Assembly (NCBI GenBank): GCA_025458585.1 | Contig: JALOSD010000007.1 | Location: 1 to 55,424, forward strand | Length of the DNA stretch: 55,424 nt | Reading direction: 5' to 3' | Origin: Burkholderiaceae bacterium | Lineage (GTDB): Bacteria; Pseudomonadota; Gammaproteobacteria; Burkholderiales; Burkholderiaceae_C | Part shown: piece by piece, positions 1-13,355 of the stretch | Layout: each line of letters begins with the position of its first letter | Numbering within the stretch: position 1 is the stretch's first letter | Translations under genes and position numbers: made by a program | The notes under the pieces: model-generated | Seen by the model: only the letters and a program-made list of their open reading frames with translations | What the model was told of the DNA's origin: nothing | Databases searched by the model: none

Positions 1-1
1 C

Positions 2-970
2 TTACTTGCGGTACGCGTCGAGCAGCGCGCGGCCTTCGGGGCCGGCCTTCTCGAGCCACTCGGCGAGCATCGTCTGGCCGACCTTCTGCATGTCGGCCTT
101 CAGCTGATCGGAAGGCGGCAGGATCTGCATGCCGTTGGCCTTCAGTTTCTCGAGCGTCTCGGTGTTGACCTTGCGGCTCGCCGCCCAGCCGCGCGCCTCG
201 GCGTCGGCGGCGGCCTTCAGCAGCGCGTCCTGCGTCGGCTTGTCGAGCGCGTCGAAGGCGCGCTTGTTGACGATCACGGCGTTCTTCGGCAACCAGGCCT
301 GCGTGTCGTAGTAGAACTTCAGGTGCTCGTAGAGCTTGCTGTCGACGCCGGTGGCGCCCGAGGTCATCGTGCTCTCGACGACGCCGGTGGCCAGCGCCTG
401 CGCGAACTCCGCGGCCTGCACCGTCACCGGCTGCGCGCCGACGAGTTCGGCGATGCGCGACGTGGCCGGGCTGTAGGCGCGCCACTTGACGCCCTTCAGG
501 TCGGCCGCCGCGTTGATCGGCTTTTTCGCGTAGATGCCCTGCGGCGGCCACGCGACCGAGTACAGCACCATCATGCCCTGCTCGGCGAGCTTCTTGTCGA
601 GCAGCGGCTTCTGTGCTTGCCACAGCTTCATCGAGTCGTCGTAGCTCGTGGCGAGGAACGGGATGCCGTCGGCGCCGAACAGCTGCCACTCGTTCTGGAA
701 GTTGACGAGCAGGATCTCGCCGATCTGCGCCTGGCCGCCCTGCACGGCGCGCTTGATCTCGGGGGCCTTGAACAGCGACGCGTTCGCGTGCACCGTGATC
801 TTCAGCTTGCCGCCGGTGGCCTTGTCGACGTCGTCTGCGAACTGCTGCAGGTTGACGCTGTGGAAGTTGGTCGCCGGGTAGGCAGCGGGCAGGTCCCACT
901 TGGTCTGGGCGTGGACGGCAGGCGCGGCCACGAGCGCGGCGGCGGCGAGCAGGGCGGACAGCAGCTTCAT
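2..970 (-). CDS. TRAP transporter solute-binding protein (DctP family)
   Basis: Periplasmic substrate-capture component of a tripartite TRAP importer, 322 aa. The N-terminus is a signal peptide (MKLLSALLAAAALVAAPAVHA, cut after AHA/VHA), followed by a typical DctP-fold mature protein containing the family-like stretches LKGVKWRAYSP and LPKNAVIVNKRAFDAL. The start at 970 is chosen over an ATG at 991 because an AGAGGAG ribosome site lies between them, 5 bases before 970. The stop codon is at the very left edge, so the gene is complete. The DctQ/DctM membrane genes, if downstream, lie outside the window. It is divergent from the 5-oxoprolinase gene, which hints at a related substrate, but the ligand cannot be read from the sequence. 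Confidence 0.88.
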   Translation of the reverse strand: MKLLSALLAAAALVAAPAVHAQTKWDLPAAYPATNFHSVNLQQFADDVDKATGGKLKITVHANASLFKAPEIKRAVQGGQAQIGEILLVNFQNEWQLFGADGIPFLATSYDDSMKLWQAQKPLLDKKLAEQGMMVLYSVAWPPQGIYAKKPINAAADLKGVKWRAYSPATSRIAELVGAQPVTVQAAEFAQALATGVVESTMTSGATGVDSKLYEHLKFYYDTQAWLPKNAVIVNKRAFDALDKPTQDALLKAAADAEARGWAASRKVNTETLEKLKANGMQILPPSDQLKADMQKVGQTMLAEWLEKAGPEGRALLDAYRK

Positions 971-1128
971 CGATGCTCCTCTTTGGTTCATGGACGCATG
1001 GGTGCGCGGGGCGCAAGCATCGCCCGTGCCACGTCGCGCCGGCTTCAGGGTTTGCCAGCATGGGCGCTGCGCTGCGTTAGGCTTACAGCTTCCCGTTCAT
1101 CGGGCGGCGCGTCCGCCCGGCCCCGGAC

Positions 1129-4794
<3,666 letters not shown>

Positions 4795-4797
4795 GCG

Positions 4798-5373
4798 TCA
4801 GCGGGCCGCCGGCGGCTCGACCTCGGCCCACAACGGGTCGGCCCCGAGCGTCAAGCCCACGCTGGCGAGCACGACCGGCTCGTCCGGCGCCGAGGGGTGC
4901 AGCACCCACAGGCCGTCATCACCCTTGCGGTACAGGTCGCAGCGGCGCGTCGCCGGGTCGGCGAGCAGGTACTCGCGCAGCGTCGGCAGCGTGCGGTAGG
5001 CGGCGAACTTGTCACCGCGGTCGAAGGCTGCCGTCGACGCCGACAGCACCTCGACGACGAGCGCCGGCTCGCGCTTGACGAGCGGGTCGGCGGCGTCGGC
5101 GGCGCTGCAGGTGACCATCACGTCGGGGTAGAAGAAGGCGTCGACGGCCTCGACGCGCAGCTTCATGTCGGTGATGAACGTGCGGCACGGTGTGCCGCGC
5201 AGGTGGGCACGCAACGCAGCGTAAACGTTGCCGGCCGTCGTGACGTGGCGTTCGTCGGCATCGGCCATCGCGAACACCTCGCCGCCCACGAATTCGTGCT
5301 TGACCGACTCGTGCGCGTCCCACGCGAGGAAGTCCTCGGCGCTCATGCGCGGCTTGGCGGCGGCGTCGCCCAT
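4798..5373 (-). CDS. Uma2-family (DUF820) putative restriction-endonuclease-fold protein
   Basis: 191 aa, the usual length for Uma2. The PD-(D/E)XK-like core is visible: YPDVMVTC with D84, LVVEVLSAS with E108, and K122 in DRGDKFAAY. The N-terminal [22 protein letters not shown] segment is also typical. Members of this family are abundant in some bacteria and often called endonucleases, but their biological role is poorly established, so the nuclease activity is inferred from the fold only. It is divergent from aroC and its stop lies 3 bases from the 5-oxoprolinase stop. No partner restriction or methylase gene is nearby. Confidence 0.82.
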   Translation of the reverse strand: MGDAAAKPRMSAEDFLAWDAHESVKHEFVGGEVFAMADADERHVTTAGNVYAALRAHLRGTPCRTFITDMKLRVEAVDAFFYPDVMVTCSAADAADPLVKREPALVVEVLSASTAAFDRGDKFAAYRTLPTLREYLLADPATRRCDLYRKGDDGLWVLHPSAPDEPVVLASVGLTLGADPLWAEVEPPAAR

Positions 5374-5401
5374 CGCAGCGGGGCTACAAGGTTGTCGATG
5401 C

Positions 5402-5420
5402 CGCGAGTGTAGGACTCGCG
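5402..5420. promoter_or_regulatory. Perfect 7-bp inverted repeat between divergent Uma2 gene and aroC
   Basis: CGCGAGT-GTAGG-ACTCGCG is a perfect 7+7 dyad with a 5-base loop in the 71-base gap between the two divergent start codons. A TACAAT hexamer resembling a -10 box follows at 5432-5437 for aroC. The dyad could be a regulator site or a short RNA hairpin; nothing in the sequence decides which. Confidence 0.4.
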
Positions 5421-5444
5421 AGGCGCCTGCCTACAATGCCTCGG

Positions 5445-6551
5445 ATGTCCGGCAGCACGTTCGGCGAACTGTTTCGCGTCACCAACTTCGGCGAGAGCCA
5501 TGGCCCGGCGATCGGCTGCGTGATCGACGGCTGCCCGCCCGGGCTCGAACTCTCGACGGCCGACCTCCAGCCCGACCTCGACCGCCGCCGCCCGGGCACG
5601 AGCCGCCACGTCACGCAGCGCAACGAGCCCGACGCGGTCGAGATCCTCTCCGGCGTGTTCGAGGGCCGCACCACCGGCACGCCCATCGGCCTGCTGATCC
5701 GCAACACCGACCAGCGCAGCAAGGACTACGGCAACCTGCTCGACACGTTCCGCCCCGGCCACGCCGACTACACCTACTGGCGCAAGTACGGCCTGCGCGA
5801 CCCGCGCGGCGGCGGCCGCAGTTCGGCGCGGCTCACCGCGCCGATGGTCGCCGCCGGCGCGGTGGCCAAGAAGTGGCTGCGCGAGGCCCACGGCACCACG
5901 TTCACCGGCTGGATGAGTGCGCTCGGCGAGGTCGAGATCCCGTTCGAGGACGCCGCGCAGATCGCGCACAACGCGTTCTTCGCCCCCAGCGCCGCGATCG
6001 TGCCGCGCCTGGAGGCCTACATGGACGCGCTGCGCAAGGCGGGGGACTCGTGCGGCGCGCGCATCGAGGTGCGCGCGTCGAACGTGCCGCCCGGGCTCGG
6101 CGAGCCGCTGTTCGACAAGCTCGACGCCGACATCGCCTACGCGATGATGGGCATCAACGCCGTCAAGGGCGTCGAGATCGGCGACGGCTTTCGCGTCGTC
6201 GCCCAGCGCGGCAGCGAGCACGGCGACGAGCTGACGCCCGAGGGCTTCGCGAGCAACCACGCCGGCGGCGTGCTCGGCGGCATCTCGACCGGCCAGGACC
6301 TCGTCGTGCGCATCGCCATCAAGCCGACGAGCTCGATCCGCCTGGCCAAGCGCTCGATCGACCGCGACGGCCGGGCGACCACGGTCGAGACGCACGGCCG
6401 CCACGACCCCTGCGTCGGCATCCGCGCGACGCCGATCGCCGAGGCGATGCTGGCGCTGGTCGTGATGGACCACGCGCTGCGCCACCGCGCGCAGTGCGCC
6501 GACGTGCGGCTGCCGCTGCCGCCGCTTCCCGGCCAGACCGCCGGGCGCTGA
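5445..6551 (+). CDS. aroC: Chorismate synthase
   Basis: Catalyses the last shikimate-pathway step, EPSP to chorismate, using reduced FMN in the cytoplasm. 368 aa, normal for the bacterial enzyme. Diagnostic segments are [11 protein letters not shown] near the N-terminus (with the conserved catalytic His), [27 protein letters not shown] in the middle, and [19 protein letters not shown] near the C-terminus. The ATG at 5445 fits the family N-terminus ([13 protein letters not shown]); an in-frame ATG at 5436 would add only three residues and overlaps the probable -10 box TACAAT. A single housekeeping gene, not visibly in an operon with the GGDEF gene 217 bases downstream. Confidence 0.96.
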   Translation: MSGSTFGELFRVTNFGESHGPAIGCVIDGCPPGLELSTADLQPDLDRRRPGTSRHVTQRNEPDAVEILSGVFEGRTTGTPIGLLIRNTDQRSKDYGNLLDTFRPGHADYTYWRKYGLRDPRGGGRSSARLTAPMVAAGAVAKKWLREAHGTTFTGWMSALGEVEIPFEDAAQIAHNAFFAPSAAIVPRLEAYMDALRKAGDSCGARIEVRASNVPPGLGEPLFDKLDADIAYAMMGINAVKGVEIGDGFRVVAQRGSEHGDELTPEGFASNHAGGVLGGISTGQDLVVRIAIKPTSSIRLAKRSIDRDGRATTVETHGRHDPCVGIRATPIAEAMLALVVMDHALRHRAQCADVRLPLPPLPGQTAGR

Positions 6552-6768
6552 GCCGGCGGGCGCGCGTCGGTGTTGCGACGCCGCGCCGACGTCACCCTCA
6601 ACTTTCGCCGCCGGCAGCCGTAAACCGCGTGATGCGGCTGCGCCGGTGCGCTTCGCGCTGCGGCGCGAGCGTCGCCGCGACCACGACGACGACACGACCT
6701 CGATGGCAACCCTACCCGGATCCCTCGGTGGCGCCCTGCGCGCCACGTACGGGCGCTGACGCCGCACG

Positions 6769-8847
6769 ATGGACGCCGACCTGTTCGTCGACACCCCGCC
6801 GGCCCGCGCGCGCTGGCGCGAGCGGCTGGCGGCGTGGCACCCGCGGCAATGGCTCGGCACGCTGAAGGCGCGCCTGGCGGCCGGCGTGCTGGCTGCGTTG
6901 CTGGCGGGCATGGCGTGGGCGGCGTGGCAGATGGGCCAGGTCGCCGAGCGCGAGCTGCTGACGCAGGCGCAGCAGCGCGAGCAGCGCGAGGCGCAGCGCA
7001 CGGCGGCAGTGATCGGCCGCCGGCTCGCCGAGCTGCAGCGCGCGCTCGAAGCCGTCGCGCAGCGCATGGACCCCGCGCTGGCCGGCGACGCCGCGAAGCT
7101 CGAGGCTTTCCTCGTCGGCCAGCCGGTGCTGCTGACGGCGTTCCACTACGTCAGCGTCGCCGGCGTCGACGGCCGCGTGCTGATCTCGGTCGACGAGCGC
7201 AGCGTGCGGCGGCCGCAGGTCTCGATCGCCGACCGGCCGCACTTCCAGCGTACGCTCGTCGAGCGACGGGCACAGATCTCGCAACCGCTCCCAGGCCGCG
7301 TCGCCGACGAGCCGGTCGTCGTGTTCACGCAGCCCGTGCTCGACGCCCGCGGCGACGTCGCGGCGGTGCTGCTCGGCGTGCTGCGGCTGGCCAGCCGCGA
7401 CCTGCTCGCCGATCTGGCCGAAGCGCGCGACGACGACCACGGCACGATCGTCGTCGTCACCGACGACCACGGCACGATCATCGCGCACCCGCAGCGCGCG
7501 ATGCTGCTGCGCCAGCTGGCCGACGAGCCGCGGCTGGCCAGCACCTATCTGCAATGGGAGGCCGAAGCGCGTCCGCTGCAGCGCGACGTCGGGCACTGGC
7601 GGCAGCACGGCGAGGTCGTCGCGATGGCCGGCGAGGCCGCTGCCGGCTGGCACGTCTGGCGCGCCGCGCCGCGCGACGTGCTGCTCGCACCGCTGGCGCG
7701 CGGGCGCACGCAGGCGCTGCAGCAGGCCGGCGGCGTGGCCGCGCTGCTCGCCGTCGCGATGGTCGCGTTCTTCGCCTGGCAACTGCGCCCGCTGCGTCAT
7801 CTCGAGCGCCGCGCCGCGCGGCTGCTCGCCGGCGACGACGACGCCAGCGCCGGCTGGCCCGAGGCGAGCGGCGAGATCGGGCGGCTCGCGCGCACGCTGC
7901 GCCACGTCTGGGCCGAGCGCGCGCAGGTCGAGTCGTTCAACGCCCAGGTGCTCGGCAAGCTCGGTTCGGTGATGGCCGCCGCACCGGTGGGCATCGCGTT
8001 CCTGCGCGCGCAGCGCTTCGAGCTCGTCAGCAGCGAATTCTGCCGCCTGTTCGGTCGCCGTGAGGCCGACCTGCTCGGCCAGGGCGCCGGCCTCGTGTTC
8101 GCCGCGCACGACGACTACGTCGCGTTCGGCGAGCAGATCGCCGCCGCGTTCTCCACCGGCGCGCCGTACACCGGTGAATGGCAGTTCCTCCACGCCGACG
8201 GCAGCAGCTTCTGGGGCCGGCTGCGCAGCCGGCCCGTCGACGCCGCCGACCCTGCAGCCGGTGAGATCTGGACGCTCAACGACGTCACCGAGCAGCGCGC
8301 CGAACGCGAGCAGCTCGAGTGGTCGGCCACGCACGACGTGCTCACGGGCCTCGCCAACCGCAAGGCGTTCGAGGCGCGGCTGCGGCGCCTGTTCGCCGGG
8401 CGGCCAGCGAGCCTGCCGGCCGCGCTCGTGATGATCGACCTCGACCACTTCAAGCCGATCAACGACCGCGCCGGCCACGCCGCCGGCGACGCGATGCTGC
8501 GGGCCGTCGCGGGCGCGATCGGCGCGCGCGTGCGTGCGACCGACCTCGTCGTGCGCCTGGGTGGCGACGAGTTCGCCGTGCTGCTCGAGCACTGCGAGCA
8601 CGACGTCGCGCTCGCCGTCGCCGAGAAGCTGCGCCAGGCCGTGCACGGCGTCGCGCTGCCGTGGCAGGGTCACACGCTGCGCGTCGGCGCGAGTCTCGGC
8701 GTGGCGTCGCTCGAGGCCGACACCGCGAGCGCCGAGGCCTGGCTCGAGGCGGCCGACGCCGCCTGCTACGCCGCCAAGCACGGCGGGCGCGGCGCGGTGC
8801 GCGCGGCCAAGCAGCCGGCGCTGCGCCTCGTGGTCGGCGACAGCTGA
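6769..8847 (+). CDS. Membrane diguanylate cyclase (extracytoplasmic Cache-like sensor, PAS, GGDEF)
   Basis: 692 aa. A short cytoplasmic N-terminus is followed by TM1 (about 36-54), a periplasmic region of about 260 residues resembling a double-Cache sensor, TM2 (about 320-340), a short HAMP-like linker, a PAS domain (about 400-510, ending NDVTEQRAE) and a GGDEF domain. GGDEF is intact at residues 598-602, and the inhibitory-site motif RATD sits five residues before it, so it should be an active, product-inhibited cyclic-di-GMP synthase. The signal sensed is unknown. Its stop overlaps the start of the next gene (TGATG), so the two are translationally coupled. Confidence 0.9.
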   Translation: MDADLFVDTPPARARWRERLAAWHPRQWLGTLKARLAAGVLAALLAGMAWAAWQMGQVAERELLTQAQQREQREAQRTAAVIGRRLAELQRALEAVAQRMDPALAGDAAKLEAFLVGQPVLLTAFHYVSVAGVDGRVLISVDERSVRRPQVSIADRPHFQRTLVERRAQISQPLPGRVADEPVVVFTQPVLDARGDVAAVLLGVLRLASRDLLADLAEARDDDHGTIVVVTDDHGTIIAHPQRAMLLRQLADEPRLASTYLQWEAEARPLQRDVGHWRQHGEVVAMAGEAAAGWHVWRAAPRDVLLAPLARGRTQALQQAGGVAALLAVAMVAFFAWQLRPLRHLERRAARLLAGDDDASAGWPEASGEIGRLARTLRHVWAERAQVESFNAQVLGKLGSVMAAAPVGIAFLRAQRFELVSSEFCRLFGRREADLLGQGAGLVFAAHDDYVAFGEQIAAAFSTGAPYTGEWQFLHADGSSFWGRLRSRPVDAADPAAGEIWTLNDVTEQRAEREQLEWSATHDVLTGLANRKAFEARLRRLFAGRPASLPAALVMIDLDHFKPINDRAGHAAGDAMLRAVAGAIGARVRATDLVVRLGGDEFAVLLEHCEHDVALAVAEKLRQAVHGVALPWQGHTLRVGASLGVASLEADTASAEAWLEAADAACYAAKHGGRGAVRAAKQPALRLVVGDS

Positions 8848-11800
8848 TGTCGTCGCGCCCGCACGACTTGCCTCGCGTACCGCGGCGCCTTGGTGCCTCG
8901 CCGCACTGGCGCGTGCGCGTCGCGATGTGGCTGCTGCTCGCGGCGACGGTGGCGCTGGCGGCGGCGCAATGGTTCGCCGCGGGAGCCGGCAGCCGCGAGC
9001 AGGCGGCCGACGCCGCGCGCGTGCAGCTCGCCGAGGCGCAGCGGCTGCACGCCGAGCGCATCGCGCGCATGGCGGCGCTGTCGCAGCGCGAGAGCGCCGA
9101 GGACGCGCTCGCGCAGTCGCTGCAGCGCTCGCGCGACGAGGCGTCGCTGCTCGACGCGCAGCTTGCGGCGACGCCGGCGGCGCACGCGTGGCGCGAGCGC
9201 CACGACACGCTCTGGAGTCTGACCGAGGCGCTGCTCGCCGGACTGCGCAGCGGCGACTACACGCAGCTCGGGCCGCTGATCGCCGAGGTGCAGCGCGAGG
9301 CCGACGCGACGCTGGCGGCGGCCAGCGCGCTGCGCGACGAGCTCGCCGCCGGCGCGGCGGCACGCCGCGACGAGCGAGCGCGCCAGCTGCAGCACGTGGC
9401 GCTGCTGAGCGTCGCGCTGCTGCTGTTCCTCGGCCTCGCCGTCGCCGAGCCGGCGGCGCGCTTCGTGCGGCGCCAGCACCTGCGCCTCGCGGCGCAGGCC
9501 GGCGAGCTCGAACGCCTCGTGCTCGCCGCCGAGCGCACGCACAACGTCGTGCTCGTCACCGACGCCGAGCGCCGCACCGTGTGGGCCAACGACGCCTTCA
9601 CGCGCCTGAGCGGCTACACGCTCGCCGAGGCGATCGGCCGCACACCGGACGAGCTCCTGCACGGCGAGCGCACCGACGCCGCGACGGCAGCGCGCCTGCG
9701 CGGGGCGCTCGACGCCGGGCACGGCGTGCGCGTCGAGCTGCTCCACCGCGCCAAGGACGGACGCGAGTACTGGGTCGACCTCGACGTGCAGCCGCTCGTC
9801 GACGACGCCGGCCGGCCCAGCGGCTTCGTGCACGTCGAGACCGACATCACCGAGCGCGTCGAGGAGCGGCTGAAGAGGGCCGCGCTGCTTGCCGCGCTGC
9901 CGGTGGGCGTCGTGCTGAAGGACGCCGCCGGCACCGTCGTCGACTGCAACCCGGCGGCCGAGCAGGTGCTGCGGCTGCCGCGCCCGCAGCTGCTCGGCCA
10001 CGGCGTGACCGACCGCCGCTGGCGCACGGTGCGCGAGGACCTGAGCGACTACCCGCTCGCCGATCAGCCGTCATCGCGCGCGCTGGCCAGCGGCGAGCCG
10101 GTGCGCGGCGAGGTCATGGGCGTGCTGACACCCGACGGCGAGCTGCGCTGGCTGCTCGTGAACAGCGAGCCGATGCGCGACGCCGCGGGCCGCGTCGCCG
10201 GCGCGGTGGCCTGCTTCGTCGACGTCACCGAGCAGCGCGCCCGCGAGCGATTGCTCGCGTTGACCGTCGAAGGCTCGGGCGTGGGGGTGTGGCAGTGGAA
10301 CGTCGCCGACGGCACCGCCAGCGGCAACGAGCGCCTGTGGCGCATGCTCGGCTACGAGCGAGCGCCGGCCGACGCGACGGCGCGCGCCTGGGAGACGCTC
10401 GTGCACCCCGAGGACCGCGCGGGCTGGCGCGCGGCGCTGCGCGCGCACCTCGCCGACCCGACCGTGCCGTACCGCTGCGTGCTGCGCCTGCAGCGCGCCG
10501 ACGGCGGCTGGGCAAGCGTGATCTCGTCGGGCTCGGTCATCGAGCGGCGCGCCGACGGCCGGCCGGTGCGCATGGCCGGCACGCACGTCGACATGACCGA
10601 GCAGCTCGCGCTGCACGCGCAGCTGCGCGACAGCGCACGCACCGACGCGCTGACGCGCCTGCCCAACCGCAGCGTCGTCTTCGAGCGGGTCGAGCTGGCG
10701 CTGCGGCGCTGGCAGCAGCCGCCGCACCGCCACTTCGCGGTGCTGTTCATGGACTTCGACCGCTTCAAGCAGGTCAACGACACCTACGGTCACACGGCGG
10801 GCGACCAGCTGCTGCGCCAGATCGCGCAGCGCCTGCAGGGCGCGCTGCGCGGCGCCGACCTGCTCGGCCGCGCCGGCGCGGCCGCGGGCACCGCCGCGCG
10901 CATCGGCGGCGACGAGTTCGTCGTCCTGCTCGAGGACCTGCGCGCGCCCGACGACGCGCTGCGCGTCGCCGAGCGCCTGGTCGAGGTGCTGGCCAAGCCG
11001 TATGCCGTCGGTGCACGGATGCTGCACTCGGGGGCGAGCATCGGCGTCGTGACCTGCGAGCGCGCCGGCCCCGACGCCGAGACGGTGCTGCGCGACGCCG
11101 ACACCGCGATGTACGAGGCCAAGCGCGCGGGCCGCGGCCGCTGGGTGCTGTTCGACCCGTCGATGCACGAACGCCTTGAGCGCCAGATGGCCCTCGAGCA
11201 CGAGCTGCGCCGCGCGCTTGCCGCCGACGAGCTGTCGGTCGCCTACCAGCCGGTGGTCGACCTGCGCAGCGGGCGCACCGTCGGCCTCGAGGCCCTCGTG
11301 CGCTGGCGCCACCCGACGCGTGGCGCGATCTCGCCGGCGGAGTTCATCCCGGTGGCCGAGGAGTGCGGGCTGATCGACGCCGTCGGCAGCTTCGTGCTGC
11401 GCACCGCGTGCCGCCGCTTCGCGGCCTGGCGCGAGGCGCTCGGTGCCGCGGCGCCGCAGCGGCTGGCGGTGAACCTGTCGCGCGCGCAGCTGAAGGCGCC
11501 GGGGCTCGTCGCCGAGGTGGGCCGGGTGCTCGCCGCCAGCGCTCTGCCCGCGCCGTGCCTGCAGCTCGAGGTCACCGAGAGCCTGGCCGCGCAGGACGAG
11601 GGCGTGCAGGCCACGCTGCGCGAGCTGAAGGCGCTCGGCGTGCGACTCGCGCTCGACGACTTCGGCACCGGCTACTCGTCGCTGGCCTGCCTGCACCTGC
11701 TGCCGGTCGACACGGTGAAGATCGACCGTTCGTTCGTCAGCCGGATCGAGGGCAGCGAGCACCACCGCACGCTGATCGAGGCGACGATCCGCGTCGCGCG

Positions 11801-11972
11801 CTCGCTGGCGATGGAGACGGTGGCCGAGGGCATCGAGACCGCGTCGCAGTCGCTGCAGCTCTACGCGCTCGAGTGCGACAAGGGTCAGGGTTACCTGTTC
11901 AGCCCGCCGCTGCCCGAGACCGAGGTCGAGCCCTTCCTGCGCCACCGCATGGCCGACGCGCTCGCGGCCTGA
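8847..11972 (+). CDS. Membrane PAS-GGDEF-EAL cyclic-di-GMP enzyme
   Basis: 1041 aa, starting at the ATG that overlaps the previous stop. An N-terminal TM (about 24-45), a helical periplasmic segment and a second TM (near 190) precede three PAS/PAC units, a GGDEF domain and an EAL domain. GGDEF lies at 687-691, but about 15 residues, rich in Ala and Gly, separate it from the upstream RGAD where five are usual. In the EAL domain the key elements are all present: E815 (EALVRW), NLS, E in LEVTES, DDFGTGYSSL, K in KIDRSF, and AEGIET. Phosphodiesterase activity is therefore likely; the cyclase half may be active or regulatory. It may oppose the upstream cyclase. Confidence 0.9.
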   Translation: MSSRPHDLPRVPRRLGASPHWRVRVAMWLLLAATVALAAAQWFAAGAGSREQAADAARVQLAEAQRLHAERIARMAALSQRESAEDALAQSLQRSRDEASLLDAQLAATPAAHAWRERHDTLWSLTEALLAGLRSGDYTQLGPLIAEVQREADATLAAASALRDELAAGAAARRDERARQLQHVALLSVALLLFLGLAVAEPAARFVRRQHLRLAAQAGELERLVLAAERTHNVVLVTDAERRTVWANDAFTRLSGYTLAEAIGRTPDELLHGERTDAATAARLRGALDAGHGVRVELLHRAKDGREYWVDLDVQPLVDDAGRPSGFVHVETDITERVEERLKRAALLAALPVGVVLKDAAGTVVDCNPAAEQVLRLPRPQLLGHGVTDRRWRTVREDLSDYPLADQPSSRALASGEPVRGEVMGVLTPDGELRWLLVNSEPMRDAAGRVAGAVACFVDVTEQRARERLLALTVEGSGVGVWQWNVADGTASGNERLWRMLGYERAPADATARAWETLVHPEDRAGWRAALRAHLADPTVPYRCVLRLQRADGGWASVISSGSVIERRADGRPVRMAGTHVDMTEQLALHAQLRDSARTDALTRLPNRSVVFERVELALRRWQQPPHRHFAVLFMDFDRFKQVNDTYGHTAGDQLLRQIAQRLQGALRGADLLGRAGAAAGTAARIGGDEFVVLLEDLRAPDDALRVAERLVEVLAKPYAVGARMLHSGASIGVVTCERAGPDAETVLRDADTAMYEAKRAGRGRWVLFDPSMHERLERQMALEHELRRALAADELSVAYQPVVDLRSGRTVGLEALVRWRHPTRGAISPAEFIPVAEECGLIDAVGSFVLRTACRRFAAWREALGAAAPQRLAVNLSRAQLKAPGLVAEVGRVLAASALPAPCLQLEVTESLAAQDEGVQATLRELKALGVRLALDDFGTGYSSLACLHLLPVDTVKIDRSFVSRIEGSEHHRTLIEATIRVARSLAMETVAEGIETASQSLQLYALECDKGQGYLFSPPLPETEVEPFLRHRMADALAA

Positions 11973-12179
11973 GCGCACCTGCCAACGCGGGCGTCGCGGG
12001 CGGGTTCCCCGGTTCGTCGCCGCCGGCTGCAGTTCGTCGGCGGGGGCGCGCAGCCCGTCGCGCCGGCGCGTGCGGCGTCGGCGGCGCTCCTACACTGCTG
12101 CACCTCCACCCGACACCGCGCCCGGTCGAGACGCGCCCGCCGCGAGGCCACGCGAGCCGGCGCAGCAAGGACGATCACG

Positions 12180-13346
12180 ATGCACAGGAAAGCGCTCGCC
12201 TGGGGCGCCGCGGTGACGCTGGCCGCCGGCGTCGCCGTCGCGGCCGTCGTCGCCGGCCCCGGCCTGCCCGGCCTCGGCGGCAAGAAGGCGGACAAGCCCG
12301 AGGTCACGCTCGAATTCCGCGCGAGCGAGGTCGTGCGCCCGCGGCGCGCCGCGATGCCGCTCGAGCTGTCGTTCTCGGGGCCGCTCGTCGCGCCTCAGAC
12401 CGCCGTCGTGCGCAGCAAGGCCGCCGGCACGCTGCTGACGCTGGCCGTCGCCGAGGGCAGCCGCGTGCGCGCCGGCCAGGTGCTCGGCACGCTCGACCTC
12501 GCCGAGCTCGACAGCAGGCTCGGCGAACGCGCGGCGATGCTCGAATCGGCGCGCGCACGGCTCGCGCAGGCGCAGCACGACCACGCCGCCAACGAGGCGC
12601 TCGCCACGCAGGGCTTCATTTCGGCGAACGCGCTGCAGGCGTCGCGCACCGCGCTCGACGCCGCGCAGGCGCAGTGGCGCGCGGCGCAGGCGCAGGTCGA
12701 CACGGTGCGCGTCACGAGGCGCGACGCGGCGCTGCTCGCGCCGATCGACGGCGTCGTCGCGAAGCGGCACGCGCTTCCGGGCGAGAAGCTCGCCGCCGAG
12801 CAGCCGGTGGTCACGCTGGTCGACCTCGCGACGCTCGAGCTCGCCGGCGCCGTCGGCACGCACGAGGTCTCGCGGCTCGCGCCGGGGATGCCGGTGCAGG
12901 TGAGCGTCGAAGGGCTCGATGCGCCGCGCGCGGCCAGGCTCGCGCGCATCGCGCCGGCCGCGGAACCGGGTACCCGCTCGATCGGCGTCACCGCGGTGCT
13001 GCCCAACCCCGACGAGCGCCTGCGCGCCGGCCAGTACGCGACCGCCAGCGTCGTGCTCGACGACCCGGTGCAGCGCCTGACGCTGCCCGTGAGCGCGATC
13101 TCCGGTGCGCCGGGGCAGGAAGGCGCGTGGGTGATCGACGGCGGCGCGCTCGTGCGCCGCGCCGTCGTGCTCGGCCGGCGCGACCCCGCGGCCGGGCGCG
13201 TCGAGGTGCTGCAGGGCGTGGCCGACGGCGACGTCGTGCTCGGCGCACGCTTCGACCATCTTCGCGACGGCGCGAAGGCGGTCGTCGTCGACGAGCCCGC
13301 CGTCTCCGCGGCGTCCGCCCCCGCCGTCCGATCGACGGCGAACTGA
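12180..13346 (+). CDS. RND efflux periplasmic adaptor (membrane fusion protein)
   Basis: 388 aa HlyD/AcrA-type adaptor linking an inner-membrane RND pump to an outer-membrane channel. An uncleaved or cleaved N-terminal hydrophobic segment (residues 8-27) is followed by a split biotinyl-lipoyl domain (VRSKAAGTLLTLAVAEGSRVRAGQ, then LLAPIDGVVAKRHALPGEKL), a coiled-coil hairpin between them (about 115-185), and beta-barrel and membrane-proximal regions. An AAGG ribosome site lies 10 bases before the ATG, and a TACACT hexamer at 12091-12096 could be its -10. The permease gene follows after 9 bases. No outer-membrane factor gene is adjacent; the substrate is unknown. Confidence 0.9.
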   Translation: MHRKALAWGAAVTLAAGVAVAAVVAGPGLPGLGGKKADKPEVTLEFRASEVVRPRRAAMPLELSFSGPLVAPQTAVVRSKAAGTLLTLAVAEGSRVRAGQVLGTLDLAELDSRLGERAAMLESARARLAQAQHDHAANEALATQGFISANALQASRTALDAAQAQWRAAQAQVDTVRVTRRDAALLAPIDGVVAKRHALPGEKLAAEQPVVTLVDLATLELAGAVGTHEVSRLAPGMPVQVSVEGLDAPRAARLARIAPAAEPGTRSIGVTAVLPNPDERLRAGQYATASVVLDDPVQRLTLPVSAISGAPGQEGAWVIDGGALVRRAVVLGRRDPAAGRVEVLQGVADGDVVLGARFDHLRDGAKAVVVDEPAVSAASAPAVRSTAN

Positions 13347-13355
13347 GCGCGTCCC

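Noticed and set aside
4798-5373. Uma2-family gene as part of a defence island
   Set aside because: No restriction, toxin, integrase or other defence gene is adjacent; the neighbours are metabolic genes.
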